NCBI GenBank assembly: GCA_046704255.1
Contig: JBJKSH010000178.1
Coordinates: 1-64,000 of the forward strand
DNA length: 64,000 nucleotides
Direction of reading: 5' to 3'
Source of the DNA: FEN-1297 sp046704255
GTDB taxonomy: Bacteria; Bacteroidota; Ignavibacteria; Ignavibacteriales; Ignavibacteriaceae
The notes under the pieces were generated by a model that ran no database searches, had not been told where the DNA came from, and saw only the letters and a program-made list of their open reading frames with translations. Of this stretch, positions 9,386-18,344 are shown piece by piece. The first letter of the stretch is position 1. Every line of letters begins with the position of its first letter. The position numbers and the translations under genes were made by a program.

Positions 9386-10428
9386 AAAAACGCACGGGAA
9401 TATTGGCAGCGGGCAACTGGATTGTAGACCATATAAAGGTAGTTGATGTTTATCCCAACGAACAGTCGCTTGCCAATATTAAATATGAATATAAAAACAA
9501 CGGCGGGGCACCGTTTAATGTGCTGAAAAATCTTTCAAGGCTGGGTGCAAAGTTCCCTCTAAAAGGTGCAGGGTTGATTGGCGAAGATAATTACGGGCAA
9601 TGGATAAAAGACGAGTGTATAAAAAATAATATTGATATTTCCTGTCTTCAAAGTATTGCTAACATCAGAACTTCTTACACGGATGTAATTTCAGTTGAAT
9701 CCACGGGGCGCAGAACTTTCTTTCACCAGAGAGGTGCTAATTACTTTTTGGATGTAAGGCATATTGATGTTGAAAATTCAAATGAAAAGATATTTCACCT
9801 TGGGTATTTGCTTTTGCTGGATAAACTGGATAAACCGGACAGCCGTGGTAATACCGGTGCAGCTAAAGTTCTTAAATCTGCCAGGGAATCAGGGTTGATT
9901 ACTTCCGTTGATATTGTAAGTGAAGACAGCAATCGTTTTAAAGAAACTATTTTTCCCTCACTGCCGTTTATAGATTTCCTTTTTCTAAATGAATTCGAAG
10001 CGGAAAGATCAACCGGGATTAATTTATCCGGAAGTATTCCGGGCTTGAATTCGCTTAAATCCGCTGCAAGGATTTTGTTGGAGAACGGTGTTAACAAGTG
10101 GGTTTTAATTCACTTTAGTAATGGGGTTTTTGCTGCCGGCAAAGACGGGCAGCAAATTATTCAAGGTGCGGTTAAAATACCTGATAAAATGATTGCCGGT
10201 TCTGTTGGCGCAGGTGATGCTTTTGCCGCCGGTGTACTTTACGGAATTCATCAGGACTGGGAAATGAAGGAAGCGGTTAGGCTTGGAGTTTGTACAGCAG
10301 CGTCTTCTCTTCAGGATGTTAGCTGCTCGGACGGAATTAAAAATGTTAAAGACTGTTTGGAACTTGGAAATACTTATTCTTTTTATGAATTATTTAAAAA
10401 TGAAGATAAAATTATAGTTGGAGGATAA
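9382..10428 (+). CDS. PfkB-family carbohydrate kinase
   Basis: 348 residues, starting at TTG 9382, which overlaps the TGA of the previous gene and implies translational coupling. The family's N-terminal Gly-rich element (NNGGAPFNVLKNLSRLGA) and C-terminal GSVGAGDAFAAG signature (catalytic Asp near residue 278, anion hole) are present. PfkB kinases phosphorylate sugars such as fructose, ribose or 2-keto-3-deoxygluconate with ATP in the cytoplasm. Its position between a CBM9-like gene and a Gfo/Idh/MocA oxidoreductase suggests that it traps a sugar released by the island's hydrolases. The exact sugar cannot be read from the sequence. Confidence 0.85.
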   Translation: MKKRTGILAAGNWIVDHIKVVDVYPNEQSLANIKYEYKNNGGAPFNVLKNLSRLGAKFPLKGAGLIGEDNYGQWIKDECIKNNIDISCLQSIANIRTSYTDVISVESTGRRTFFHQRGANYFLDVRHIDVENSNEKIFHLGYLLLLDKLDKPDSRGNTGAAKVLKSARESGLITSVDIVSEDSNRFKETIFPSLPFIDFLFLNEFEAERSTGINLSGSIPGLNSLKSAARILLENGVNKWVLIHFSNGVFAAGKDGQQIIQGAVKIPDKMIAGSVGAGDAFAAGVLYGIHQDWEMKEAVRLGVCTAASSLQDVSCSDGIKNVKDCLELGNTYSFYELFKNEDKIIVGG

Positions 10429-11472
10429 ATGTCCAAAATGAAGTATGCAATAATAGGATTTGGCGGAATAGCTGAGAACAGAATTGCTAAGGAAGGATTT
10501 GCATTGGATTCATCCAGATTTGAGCCCATACCGAGTGTAGAACTAATTGGTGCTGCGGATATTTCCGAAAAAAGAAGAGAGGCTGCCGAAAAGCTTGGAC
10601 TTCGGTGGTATAATTCTGTTGAAGAAATATGTGATGATCAGTTAATAAGCGGTGTTTTTGTTGCGACGAATAATCTTTCTCATTATCCGCTGGTTAAAAA
10701 ATTAATTAAAGCAAAAAAACATATTATAGTAGAAAAACCGCTGGCAACAACTCTTAAAGATGCCGAAGAATTAATTGAGCTTGCGGAAAAAAACAACGTA
10801 AGTCTGGCAGTAGATCATATGATGGTTTATAATGCTTATAATATTAAGGCTTCTCAAATTATTCAGCAGGGCGAATTGGGAGAAATTAACGATATAATTC
10901 TGCACATGGAATTTCCGTTCGGCTTTACTAAGGAAGAAGCTGCGACTTGGAGATGTTCTAACCCGGAGGAAATAGGGGGGCCGATTGGCGATGTTGCCGG
11001 TCATTGTTTTTACATGGCAGAATTTTTATTGAACGAAAAAATTGAAACTGTAAATGCCGTATTTACTCCAAAGTTGAATGGAATTGCAGCAGAGGAAGGT
11101 GCATTTATCAGATTTAAAACAGACAAAGGGAAAACAGGTAGTGTAAGAGTTTCTTTTAGCGATTTGCGCGGTTCGATGCAGAGTATTTTTCTTAACCTGG
11201 GATACGAGATTTACGGAAGCAAAAAAACATTAAGAGCTTTCGGAACATTATTCCAATTATCGGGATACCTTGATGAACCAATACAACAGCGGCTGGAAAT
11301 AGATGACTTTACCTCCGTTGATAAAATTAAAATAAGAAAAATTCAAAATATTTATAGAACCGTAATTGAAAATCATGCGGCATCAATTAAAAACGGTTCC
11401 AGGCAAAAGGGCATAGATGCTTTACACAATCTTGAGTTGATTCTGAAATCTTATGAATCGGCAAAAAATTAA
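10429..11472 (+). CDS. Gfo/Idh/MocA family NAD(P)-dependent oxidoreductase
   Basis: 347 residues. The ATG directly follows the kinase stop and has a GGAGG ribosome site. The N-terminal Rossmann motif is YAIIGFGGIAENR. The EKPLATT motif (residues ~105-111) carries the conserved Lys of the family, and GGPIGDVAGHCFYMAEF supplies the C-terminal domain's catalytic-region Asp and His. Members oxidise or reduce hydroxyls of sugars, inositols and amino sugars in the cytoplasm. Together with the DegT aminotransferase that follows, it could make or break a keto/amino sugar pair. The substrate is undetermined. Confidence 0.88.
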   Translation: MSKMKYAIIGFGGIAENRIAKEGFALDSSRFEPIPSVELIGAADISEKRREAAEKLGLRWYNSVEEICDDQLISGVFVATNNLSHYPLVKKLIKAKKHIIVEKPLATTLKDAEELIELAEKNNVSLAVDHMMVYNAYNIKASQIIQQGELGEINDIILHMEFPFGFTKEEAATWRCSNPEEIGGPIGDVAGHCFYMAEFLLNEKIETVNAVFTPKLNGIAAEEGAFIRFKTDKGKTGSVRVSFSDLRGSMQSIFLNLGYEIYGSKKTLRAFGTLFQLSGYLDEPIQQRLEIDDFTSVDKIKIRKIQNIYRTVIENHAASIKNGSRQKGIDALHNLELILKSYESAKN

Positions 11473-11504
11473 TTATTCAAAACTTAAATTAGGAGAAGCG
11501 AAAA

Positions 11505-12833
11505 ATGAGTAAAGACGAAAATAAAAAACACATTAGCGGCGGCGAAACCGAAGGCGGAATAACAAGCTCTTATGCTACCAACGACGGAGTTAAGTTGAAA
11601 GTTCCTTATAATTTTATGGGCTCGATATACGATGAAGCGGAAGAAAAAGCAGTAATTGAAGCTATGCACCAGGATACTCTAACAATGGGTCCGAAAGTTG
11701 CACAATTTCAAACTGAATTTGCTAAAATGTGCGGGGTAAAACATGCTAAAGCTGTTACAAGTTGTACTACCGGTATGCATGTTGCAACCCAAACTTTTGA
11801 TATTAAAGAAGGTGATGAAGTTATTGTAACCCCGATTACCTTTATTGCTACGTCTCTAGTAGTTCTTAAGGAAAAAGGGCGCCCTGTTTATGCAGACATT
11901 AACCCGCGTACTTTTAATATAGACCCGGAATCCGTTGCAAAAAAAGTAACTAATAAAACAAAAGCAATTTATGTTGTTCATTACGGCGGACAGGTAGTAG
12001 ATATGGATCCGATTATGGAAATTGCTAAGAAGCATAATCTACTGGTTATGGAAGACTGTGCACATGCACACGGTGCGGAATATAAAGGTAGAAAATCCGG
12101 CAGTCTGGGAGATATCGGAGTGTTCTCTTTCCATTCGCTTAAAAATATGACGACCTGCGGCGAAGGCGGTATGTTAACTACTAACAACGATGAATTTGCC
12201 GGTGCGATTGACAGCCTTAGATGTATGAATATGAAAGATTGGGATGTAAACCAAAAACAATGGCAGTTTGGAGAGGCTGTTATAAATAAACAAAGTATTC
12301 TAGACTACTGGCTTCCATCGCATTTTGATGTTGAGCCCTGGAAAGGTCACTTTGGAAATAATTACAGGATGAATGAAATTCAGGCTGCCGTTGGTATCAC
12401 GCAGCTTGCCAAGCTTGAAATGCTTACAAATAAAAGACGGGAAATAGGCCATAGGATTACCGAAGGCATTAGCGGAATAAAAGGAGTAACTCCGGTATTT
12501 GAAGAAAAATGGGCAAAGCACGTGTTTCATCTTTATACTGTTTGTATTGAAGAAGAAGAACTCGGTGCAAGCCGTGATGAATTTTTAAGAGTACTTTATA
12601 AAGAAGAAGGAATACAAGGTATTCTTCATTACCAGCCTACATTCCATTTGTCGATTTTAAAGAAAATGGGATACGATCCGTATCAGTGTCCAAATGCAAC
12701 ACAGTTCTTTTACAAAAGAGAATTCAATTTACCGATTCATCCGCGATTAACAGATGAAGAAGTTGAGATGATAATTCAAGGTGTTAGAAATGCAGCAGCA
12801 AAAGTATCAAAGAAATCCAAGGTACTCCTTTAA
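11505..12833 (+). CDS. DegT/DnrJ/EryC1/StrS family PLP-dependent aminotransferase
   Basis: 442 residues with an AGGAG ribosome site. The fold type I pattern of sugar aminotransferases is visible: TSCTTGMHVATQTFDI (cofactor phosphate region), ITFIATS, VHYGGQVVDMDPI, MEDCAHAHGAEYKGRKSG (Asp contacting PLP). FSFHSLKNMTTCGEGGML contains the Schiff-base Lys at residue 213. A ~50-residue insert (MNMKDWDVNQKQWQFGEAV...) lies after this motif. In catabolic islands such enzymes can run toward deamination of amino sugars; in other loci they build surface sugars. It follows the oxidoreductase by 32 bp and ends the first operon, before a terminator-like hairpin. Confidence 0.85.
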   Translation: MSKDENKKHISGGETEGGITSSYATNDGVKLKVPYNFMGSIYDEAEEKAVIEAMHQDTLTMGPKVAQFQTEFAKMCGVKHAKAVTSCTTGMHVATQTFDIKEGDEVIVTPITFIATSLVVLKEKGRPVYADINPRTFNIDPESVAKKVTNKTKAIYVVHYGGQVVDMDPIMEIAKKHNLLVMEDCAHAHGAEYKGRKSGSLGDIGVFSFHSLKNMTTCGEGGMLTTNNDEFAGAIDSLRCMNMKDWDVNQKQWQFGEAVINKQSILDYWLPSHFDVEPWKGHFGNNYRMNEIQAAVGITQLAKLEMLTNKRREIGHRITEGISGIKGVTPVFEEKWAKHVFHLYTVCIEEEELGASRDEFLRVLYKEEGIQGILHYQPTFHLSILKKMGYDPYQCPNATQFFYKREFNLPIHPRLTDEEVEMIIQGVRNAAAKVSKKSKVLL

Positions 12834-12849
12834 TTAGTTAAGTGATGGT

Positions 12850-12910
12850 GAACTGCTTCTGTTGAATATATTGTTACTACCGCTTTTAACGGAAGCTAGT
12901 TCATTTTTTT
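12850..12910 (+). terminator. Rho-independent terminator after the aminotransferase gene
   Basis: The arm starting GAACTGCTTCTGTT at 12850 pairs with AACGGAAGCTAGTTC ending at 12902, with one bulged A and one mismatch. A run of seven T follows (12904-12910). The long loop weakens it, but its place 16 bases after the stop codon and its T-run support termination of the first operon. Confidence 0.55.
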
Positions 12911-12919
12911 AATGTTTAC

Positions 12920-12952
12920 TTTAACCTTGCGGAAAGGTTAATGATAAATTTG
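12920..12952 (+). promoter_or_regulatory. Possible Bacteroidota-type promoter for the GH28-like gene
   Basis: TAAATTTG at 12945-12952 matches the TAnnTTTG -7 element. An upstream TTTA at 12920-12923 is 21 bases away, close to the -33 TTTG consensus. It lies just after the terminator and ~58 bases before ATG 13011. The -33 match is imperfect, so this is tentative. Confidence 0.35.
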
Positions 12953-13010
12953 TTTCTAAAAGTAATTCACTTTTATAAAAATTAAACATTAATTGATTAT
13001 AGTTGTCTAA

Positions 13011-14915
13011 ATGAAAATTAAAAAAGATATAATTTTTCTAGTTTCTTTATTAATTAATTTCTCGTTTACCGTATATTCGCAGGTGAATATAAATAGTTTG
13101 GGTGCCGTAGGCGACGGTAAAACATTAGAAACATCTTATATTCAAAAGGCAATAGATAAAGTTAGCGAAGATGGGGGCGGTACGGTTGTTATTCCTTCCG
13201 GTACTTATCTTACCGGAACACTTATCTTAAAAGATAATGTAAATTTGCATTTAGAATCAGGGGCTGTATTATTAGGGAGTCCTAACATAATAGATTACAA
13301 AGAGATTTCTCAAAAGTTTGAATCTCGTACAAACCGGCTTTATGCAAAATATTTTTTGATATTTGCAGAAGGTGCAAAAAATATTTCCATTACCGGAAAC
13401 GGAATTATTAACGGTAACGGGCTTACCAATTTTCAGGAAGTCCGGCCCCAAAATTTAAGGCCTGTACTTATCCGGCTGGTTAGTTGTAACAACGTAACTT
13501 TCCGCGACGTTCATCTTTTGGAATCTGCAAATTGGACTTTGCATTTGCTGGCATGTAAAAATGTAAATATAGATAATATTGAAATTACAACTAAGGCAAA
13601 AGGTAATAGAGACGGGCTCGACATCGACTGCTGTAAAAACGTAACGGTTTCAAATTCAAGGCTTTCAACTACGGACGACGCAATTGTAATGAAGGCATCC
13701 GCCGATGTTTTATGCCGGGATATTGCAATTACAAATTGCATTCTTAGTTCGGAAGGATCCGCCATTAAGACCGGTACGGAATCCAACGGCGGGTTTAAAA
13801 ATATTACGGTGAGTAACTGCATTATAAAAAATATTCCGATGCATTCTGGCATAGAATTAATGACTGTTGACGGCGGTATGCTGCAGAATGTTATGATTGA
13901 TAACATTACGATGGAAAATGTTTCTACCCCGTTTTATATAAGGATAGGAATCCGGCTGCGCCCTTATAAACTTGGACAGTATGTTAAGAAAATTGAAAAT
14001 GTAAAAGATATTCATTTAAATAATATTTCTGTAGAGAACGCAAAACTGCCTTCTAGCATTATGGGGCTGCATGATAGAAAAATTCAAGATGTGTCTATTA
14101 CAAATTATACGGTCAGGTACTCATATACACAAAAATCTATTCCATATAATAAAGTGCCGTTCGAAGAATTTTCTTACCCGATGGCAATACAATTTAAAGA
14201 CCTTCCCGCTTATGGACTTTATTGCAGAAATGTTAAAGGTTTATTTCTGCAGAATATAAATATGTATTCTTTGAAAAATGAAAAACGTTCCGCTCTTACC
14301 TTCGACAGGATAAACAATTTAAATCTTTTTTCTGTCCGGGCCGATGTTGATAACAAAAATACTTCGATGGTTTATCTTAGAAATTCAGAAAATATTACTA
14401 CAGGTTACTGCGAATCACACGGCATCGATAAGTCACTTTTCGTAATGGAGAAAAATTGCAGCGGTATTCATTTTTCAAATAACACTTTACAAAAAGATCA
14501 AAAAGAAATTACATATGTGAAAGCTTTACCCAACGGTAAAATTTTTGATGACTTTAACACAGATTATAAATATTCGGTTAAAGACGGAAAGACAATAAAA
14601 GGATTATATGCTCAATCACTCGGTTTGAATCCTGTTAAAGTTGAATTTGAACTTCCGGATAAAGGAACACCCCAGGTTTGCCTGCTAATATCGAATGAAT
14701 CCGGCAGGCCTGAAAAAGTAAAAATCAAATACGAAGGCATTGTTCAGGAATTTTTAGTTGACTGGAAAGAATGGGGCTGGGCGCCGGTTACATTAAATAA
14801 AGTAATTAAAAATCCCCGTAAAGTTTTCTTTGAAATTTACACGGATAAAAACGACTCCGGTTTGAATTTATCAAAAGTATATCTAAGATTTCTGAATTTA
14901 GGTTATACGGACTAA
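13011..14915 (+). CDS. Glycoside hydrolase family 28-like secreted protein (polygalacturonase superfamily)
   Basis: 634 residues with a signal peptide ending TVYSQ. It starts with the superfamily hallmark INSLGAVGDGKTLE...IQKAIDKV, then GGTVVIPSGTYLTGTLIL. The beta-helix carries DGLDIDCCKNV (~residues 202-208) and STTDDAIVMKA (~219-229), positions where GH28 enzymes hold their catalytic Asp residues. The usual GHG motif seems replaced by GTESNGG, so activity on plain polygalacturonate is doubtful. A C-terminal beta-rich region of ~150 residues follows. No Shine-Dalgarno precedes the ATG. It probably cleaves a uronate- or rhamnose-containing glycan in the periplasm. Superfamily firm; specificity unknown. 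Confidence 0.78.
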   Translation: MKIKKDIIFLVSLLINFSFTVYSQVNINSLGAVGDGKTLETSYIQKAIDKVSEDGGGTVVIPSGTYLTGTLILKDNVNLHLESGAVLLGSPNIIDYKEISQKFESRTNRLYAKYFLIFAEGAKNISITGNGIINGNGLTNFQEVRPQNLRPVLIRLVSCNNVTFRDVHLLESANWTLHLLACKNVNIDNIEITTKAKGNRDGLDIDCCKNVTVSNSRLSTTDDAIVMKASADVLCRDIAITNCILSSEGSAIKTGTESNGGFKNITVSNCIIKNIPMHSGIELMTVDGGMLQNVMIDNITMENVSTPFYIRIGIRLRPYKLGQYVKKIENVKDIHLNNISVENAKLPSSIMGLHDRKIQDVSITNYTVRYSYTQKSIPYNKVPFEEFSYPMAIQFKDLPAYGLYCRNVKGLFLQNINMYSLKNEKRSALTFDRINNLNLFSVRADVDNKNTSMVYLRNSENITTGYCESHGIDKSLFVMEKNCSGIHFSNNTLQKDQKEITYVKALPNGKIFDDFNTDYKYSVKDGKTIKGLYAQSLGLNPVKVEFELPDKGTPQVCLLISNESGRPEKVKIKYEGIVQEFLVDWKEWGWAPVTLNKVIKNPRKVFFEIYTDKNDSGLNLSKVYLRFLNLGYTD

Positions 14916-14984
14916 AAACTTTAAATAAATATTTTATGTTAAATAAAAACAATACTCAAATTGCAAAAAGGAGAATTTTAGCTT

Positions 14985-16415
14985 ATGAAGTTTAATCCGG
15001 CCGACTGGGCAATATTGGTATCTTATTTTATAGGCACACTATATTTAGGACTTCGAGGAAGTAAACGAATTAAGAACGTTACGGATTTTTTGGTAGCAGG
15101 CCGGGAAATTGACGTTTATGTTGGTGCCGCAACTCTTTTGGCTACGGAAACAGCGGTAGTAACAATTATGAATTTTGGGGAAGTCGGATTTAAATGGGGG
15201 TTTGCAGCTTTTATTTTAGCTGTTATTACCGGGGGTGCAATGATATGGATTGGTAAAAGCGGGTTTATTATAGAAAAGCTTCGCGATATGGAACTAGTTA
15301 CAATTCCCGAATACTTCCAGCGCCGGTATGACCGCGGAACAAGAATACTTTGCGGTTCATTGTTGGGAGTTGGTGCCGCATTAAATATGGGAATATTTCT
15401 TAAGTACGATGCTATATTTCTTTCCATTATGATCGGCGTACCTTCATTTTACCTTGCAATACTTATGGCAATACTTCTTGTTGTTGTATTAATATATGTG
15501 TTTCTCGGCGGAATGGTTTCAATTGTACTAACGGATTATACTCAATTTGTATTTTTAACTATAGGATTTATTATAGTAACAATATTAATTGCACTTCATT
15601 CGAATCCTTCCAATATAATTTCTACTACAATGAAAACTATTCCCGGAGGCGGGCTGGATCCGTTTTCTTCGCCGCATTTGGGTTGGACATTCATCATCTG
15701 GCAGGTTGTTTTTACTGTTGCTGTCTGGACTACATGGCAGACAACGGTTATGCGTGCCTTTTCGGCGGAAAGCACGGAAGTAGGAAAGAAAACATTTATT
15801 TGGACCGGGATTATGATGGTAGGTATGTACGTGATAACAATTTTATGGGGAATAATTGCACATGTAGAATTACCGGCAGGCACCGTTCCTGTGGAAGGTA
15901 TTCCACTTCTTATTTCCAAAATAGTACCTGGTGGTTTTAGAGGCCTTTTAACTTCGGCAATGATAGCCGCCAGTATGTCGACTTACAGTGCATATCTACT
16001 TGGCTGGTCTGCAATATTTGCGGAAGATATAATTATTCCGCTTCGTAAAAAACCGATTTCACAAAAAGGCAGGTTATACTTAAACAAGACTATTGTCATT
16101 TTTATGGGAATTTTTCTTTTTGTTTATGGGCTGCTTTACAAGCCGTCCTCTACAATATACGTATATACATCAATGACTGCCAACTTATACCTTGCCGGTA
16201 CATTTACCGGAATTATTGCCGGCTTGTACTGGAAAAAGGCCAGCACGCTCGGGGCGTATCTCTCATTAATTCTTGGAGTAATACCTATTCTGGCCTTTTT
16301 CTTTTTCAAACTTGATGCGGGAATTGCAGGGGCGGGTAGCTTTGTCTTGTCTATTCTCGGTATGTATGTAGGATCTAATATTACTGCTTATAAATTAGTG
16401 GAGAATGAAATATGA
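14985..16415 (+). CDS. Sodium:solute symporter (SSS family)
   Basis: 476 residues, ribosome site AAAGGAG. About 13 hydrophobic segments are visible. The N-terminus (DWAILVSYFIGTLYLGLRGSKRIKNVTDFLVAGREI) is typical of SSS transporters, as are the SxxxxATETAV-like second segment and the later MIAASMSTYSAYLLGWSAIFAEDI helix. This family imports sugars, sugar acids, sialic acid and similar solutes with Na+. It follows the GH28-like gene by 69 bp and overlaps a tiny membrane-protein gene by 4 bases. It is the likely importer for products of the secreted hydrolases. Confidence 0.9.
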   Translation: MKFNPADWAILVSYFIGTLYLGLRGSKRIKNVTDFLVAGREIDVYVGAATLLATETAVVTIMNFGEVGFKWGFAAFILAVITGGAMIWIGKSGFIIEKLRDMELVTIPEYFQRRYDRGTRILCGSLLGVGAALNMGIFLKYDAIFLSIMIGVPSFYLAILMAILLVVVLIYVFLGGMVSIVLTDYTQFVFLTIGFIIVTILIALHSNPSNIISTTMKTIPGGGLDPFSSPHLGWTFIIWQVVFTVAVWTTWQTTVMRAFSAESTEVGKKTFIWTGIMMVGMYVITILWGIIAHVELPAGTVPVEGIPLLISKIVPGGFRGLLTSAMIAASMSTYSAYLLGWSAIFAEDIIIPLRKKPISQKGRLYLNKTIVIFMGIFLFVYGLLYKPSSTIYVYTSMTANLYLAGTFTGIIAGLYWKKASTLGAYLSLILGVIPILAFFFFKLDAGIAGAGSFVLSILGMYVGSNITAYKLVENEI

Positions 16416-16543
16416 ATCTCTGGTTAATATTTTGGATTGCATTAACGATTTTATCATTTATATCGTTTGCCGGATTGGCAGTTATAGTAGCAATCCGCGG
16501 TTTTAAATATGTTAAAGAAATTTTATTCGGATCAAATAAATAG
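16412..16543 (+). CDS. Small single-pass membrane protein coupled to the symporter
   Basis: A 43-residue ORF. Its ATG overlaps the symporter TGA (ATGA), and its stop is 5 bases before the next gene. The product starts MNLWLIFWIALTILSFISF and is almost one hydrophobic helix followed by a basic tail (IRGFKYVKEILFGSNK). Known precedent: some SSS-family and other secondary transporters have small coupled membrane subunits. The overlap and composition argue that it is real and acts with the symporter, but no named family is recognised. Confidence 0.6.
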   Translation: MNLWLIFWIALTILSFISFAGLAVIVAIRGFKYVKEILFGSNK

Positions 16544-16548
16544 GAAAT

Positions 16549-17319
16549 ATGAAAAAAATTCTTGCAATTGGTGCACATCCCGATGATATTGAATTGTTAT
16601 GTGCGGGAACATTAGCTTTGTTAAAACAGAAAGGCTGGGAAATTGTATTTGCTACAATGACGCCCGGCGACTGCGGCTCGGCTGAATTAAGCAGGGAAGA
16701 AATTAGTAAAATTAGAAAAGCCGAAGCCGCTTCATCTGCCAAACTACTTGACAGTAATTATTACTGCATGGAGTGCAGGGATATTTTTATCCTTTATAGT
16801 GAAGAATCATTACTTAAAGTTATTAAACTAATTCGGGAAACAGAACCGGAAGTTGTAATTACCATGAGTCCCCAGGATTATATGATTGACCATGAAATTA
16901 CAAGTGATATTGTTCGTACGGCTTGTTTTTCCGCAGGGATTAAAAACATAGAAACAGGAAAAACAAATCCGTTTAATAAAATTCCCTATCTATATTATAT
17001 GGATCCGATGGAAGGGAAAGATAAGTTCGGTACAAGAATAAATCCTTCATCTATAGTTGATATAAGCAGTTCAATGGAAATTAAAGAGACTATGTTGAAA
17101 TGCCATGCAAGCCAGAGGAACTGGTTAATGGCACATCACGGAATGGATGAATACATAACTTCGATGAAGGAATTTTCTGCGGCCAGAGGAAAAGAAATAA
17201 ACACTACTTACGGAGAAGGTTTCAGGCAGCATTTAGGTCATGCCTTTCCACAGGATGATATACTTAAGAAGGAACTCGGCAGCCTTGTACATGTAATTAA
17301 AAGTAAGGATAAATTATGA
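16549..17319 (+). CDS. PIG-L (LmbE-like) family deacetylase, cytoplasmic
   Basis: 256 residues. The zinc motif GAHPDDIE lies at residues 8-15, and a second ligand region (DYMIDHEITSD) near residue 110, both typical of PIG-L de-N-acetylases that remove acetyl from N-acetylglucosaminyl groups. There is no signal peptide. It overlaps the next gene by 4 bases. Next to the symporter, it would deacetylate imported amino sugars, a step consistent with the GH20-like enzyme upstream. Family is certain; substrate inferred. Confidence 0.88.
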   Translation: MKKILAIGAHPDDIELLCAGTLALLKQKGWEIVFATMTPGDCGSAELSREEISKIRKAEAASSAKLLDSNYYCMECRDIFILYSEESLLKVIKLIRETEPEVVITMSPQDYMIDHEITSDIVRTACFSAGIKNIETGKTNPFNKIPYLYYMDPMEGKDKFGTRINPSSIVDISSSMEIKETMLKCHASQRNWLMAHHGMDEYITSMKEFSAARGKEINTTYGEGFRQHLGHAFPQDDILKKELGSLVHVIKSKDKL

Positions 17320-18329
17320 GAGAGTTTAAAAAACTGTGCTGCACCAGCTTAATAGTTGTTCTTGTTTTGTTATCCGGCACTTTGTGTAGTGCACAAGATA
17401 CATTGAGTATTTTGCATATAAGCGACACACATGTAATTTTTAATTTTAATTCGTTAAACCCGGCATTAAAAAAAGTAAGGCAGAGCGAACGCTTCGGCTA
17501 CGATTCTTTAAGATTGTTTTTTAATACTATTCCAAAAGAAGTACATGCAAGTGATATTATAATTACCGGCGACCTTGTAGATTTCTTTGAGGCCGAAACT
17601 GCTGCAAATAAGATTAAGGGCAAGAATATTGAAGGATTTAAATCCCTTTACGATGCAAGTCCTGTGCCTCTGTATTTAACTCTTGGGAACCATGACCTTC
17701 AGACTGATTCTGTAAAAAATAATTATACTGTAAAAACAACTTCTCCGTGGTCGGGAATAGTAGAATCTCAAGTTTGTGCAAAGAGAGCCAGGGCAAAATG
17801 GATAAGGACTATTCCGCGCTTCTTTAACGGAACTTATTATTTAAAAGTATTCAATGTAGACGGTACTAAATTTCATTTTTTCTTTCTTGATAACGGCTAT
17901 CACCTAAAAGAAGACGGAAAGATTTTTGACAAAACTCAGCTTGATTGGCTGAATGCACAAATGCTTAAAACCGGGAATGATCCGGTAGTTCTTTTCTTCC
18001 ACATTTATTTACCGGTAGGAGATATTAACGGTGACGGAATATATTTTAAAAAAGATGGACCTGTTAATTGGCCTGATTCACAACAATGTACAAAAGGCTT
18101 TTTAAAAATTTTAAATAGTTATAAAAATATAAAAGCAATGTTTGTAGGGCATGGGCATAGAAATGTATTTGAAAAAATACATTTTCCAAGCGGTCACAAT
18201 ATCTATCAGATTGAGACCGGTGCATTAAAAGACGGAACCCGTAATTGGAGGCTTTGCCGTTTCACTAAGAACAGCATAATAGTTTCCAAAAACGGAAGTA
18301 AAGAAACTCAAATTATAATAACACTATAA
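17316..18329 (+). CDS. Secreted calcineurin-like metallophosphoesterase
   Basis: 337 residues, overlapping the PIG-L gene by 4 bases. Signal peptide ends TLCSAQ. The five-part metal site is complete: ISDTHV, IITGDLVDF, LGNHDLQ, FFHIYLP and VGHGHRNVF. It would hydrolyse a phosphoester in the periplasm. Its position in a glycan island suggests action on a phosphorylated sugar or lipid-linked product, but the sequence does not say. A second enzyme of this superfamily lies at 22587. Confidence 0.85.
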   Translation: MREFKKLCCTSLIVVLVLLSGTLCSAQDTLSILHISDTHVIFNFNSLNPALKKVRQSERFGYDSLRLFFNTIPKEVHASDIIITGDLVDFFEAETAANKIKGKNIEGFKSLYDASPVPLYLTLGNHDLQTDSVKNNYTVKTTSPWSGIVESQVCAKRARAKWIRTIPRFFNGTYYLKVFNVDGTKFHFFFLDNGYHLKEDGKIFDKTQLDWLNAQMLKTGNDPVVLFFHIYLPVGDINGDGIYFKKDGPVNWPDSQQCTKGFLKILNSYKNIKAMFVGHGHRNVFEKIHFPSGHNIYQIETGALKDGTRNWRLCRFTKNSIIVSKNGSKETQIIITL

Positions 18330-18344
18330 AGAACGGAGGAATGT

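Noticed and set aside
13511..13906. 131-residue minus-strand ORF
   Set aside because: Antisense shadow of the GH28-like gene; no ribosome site or recognisable protein pattern.
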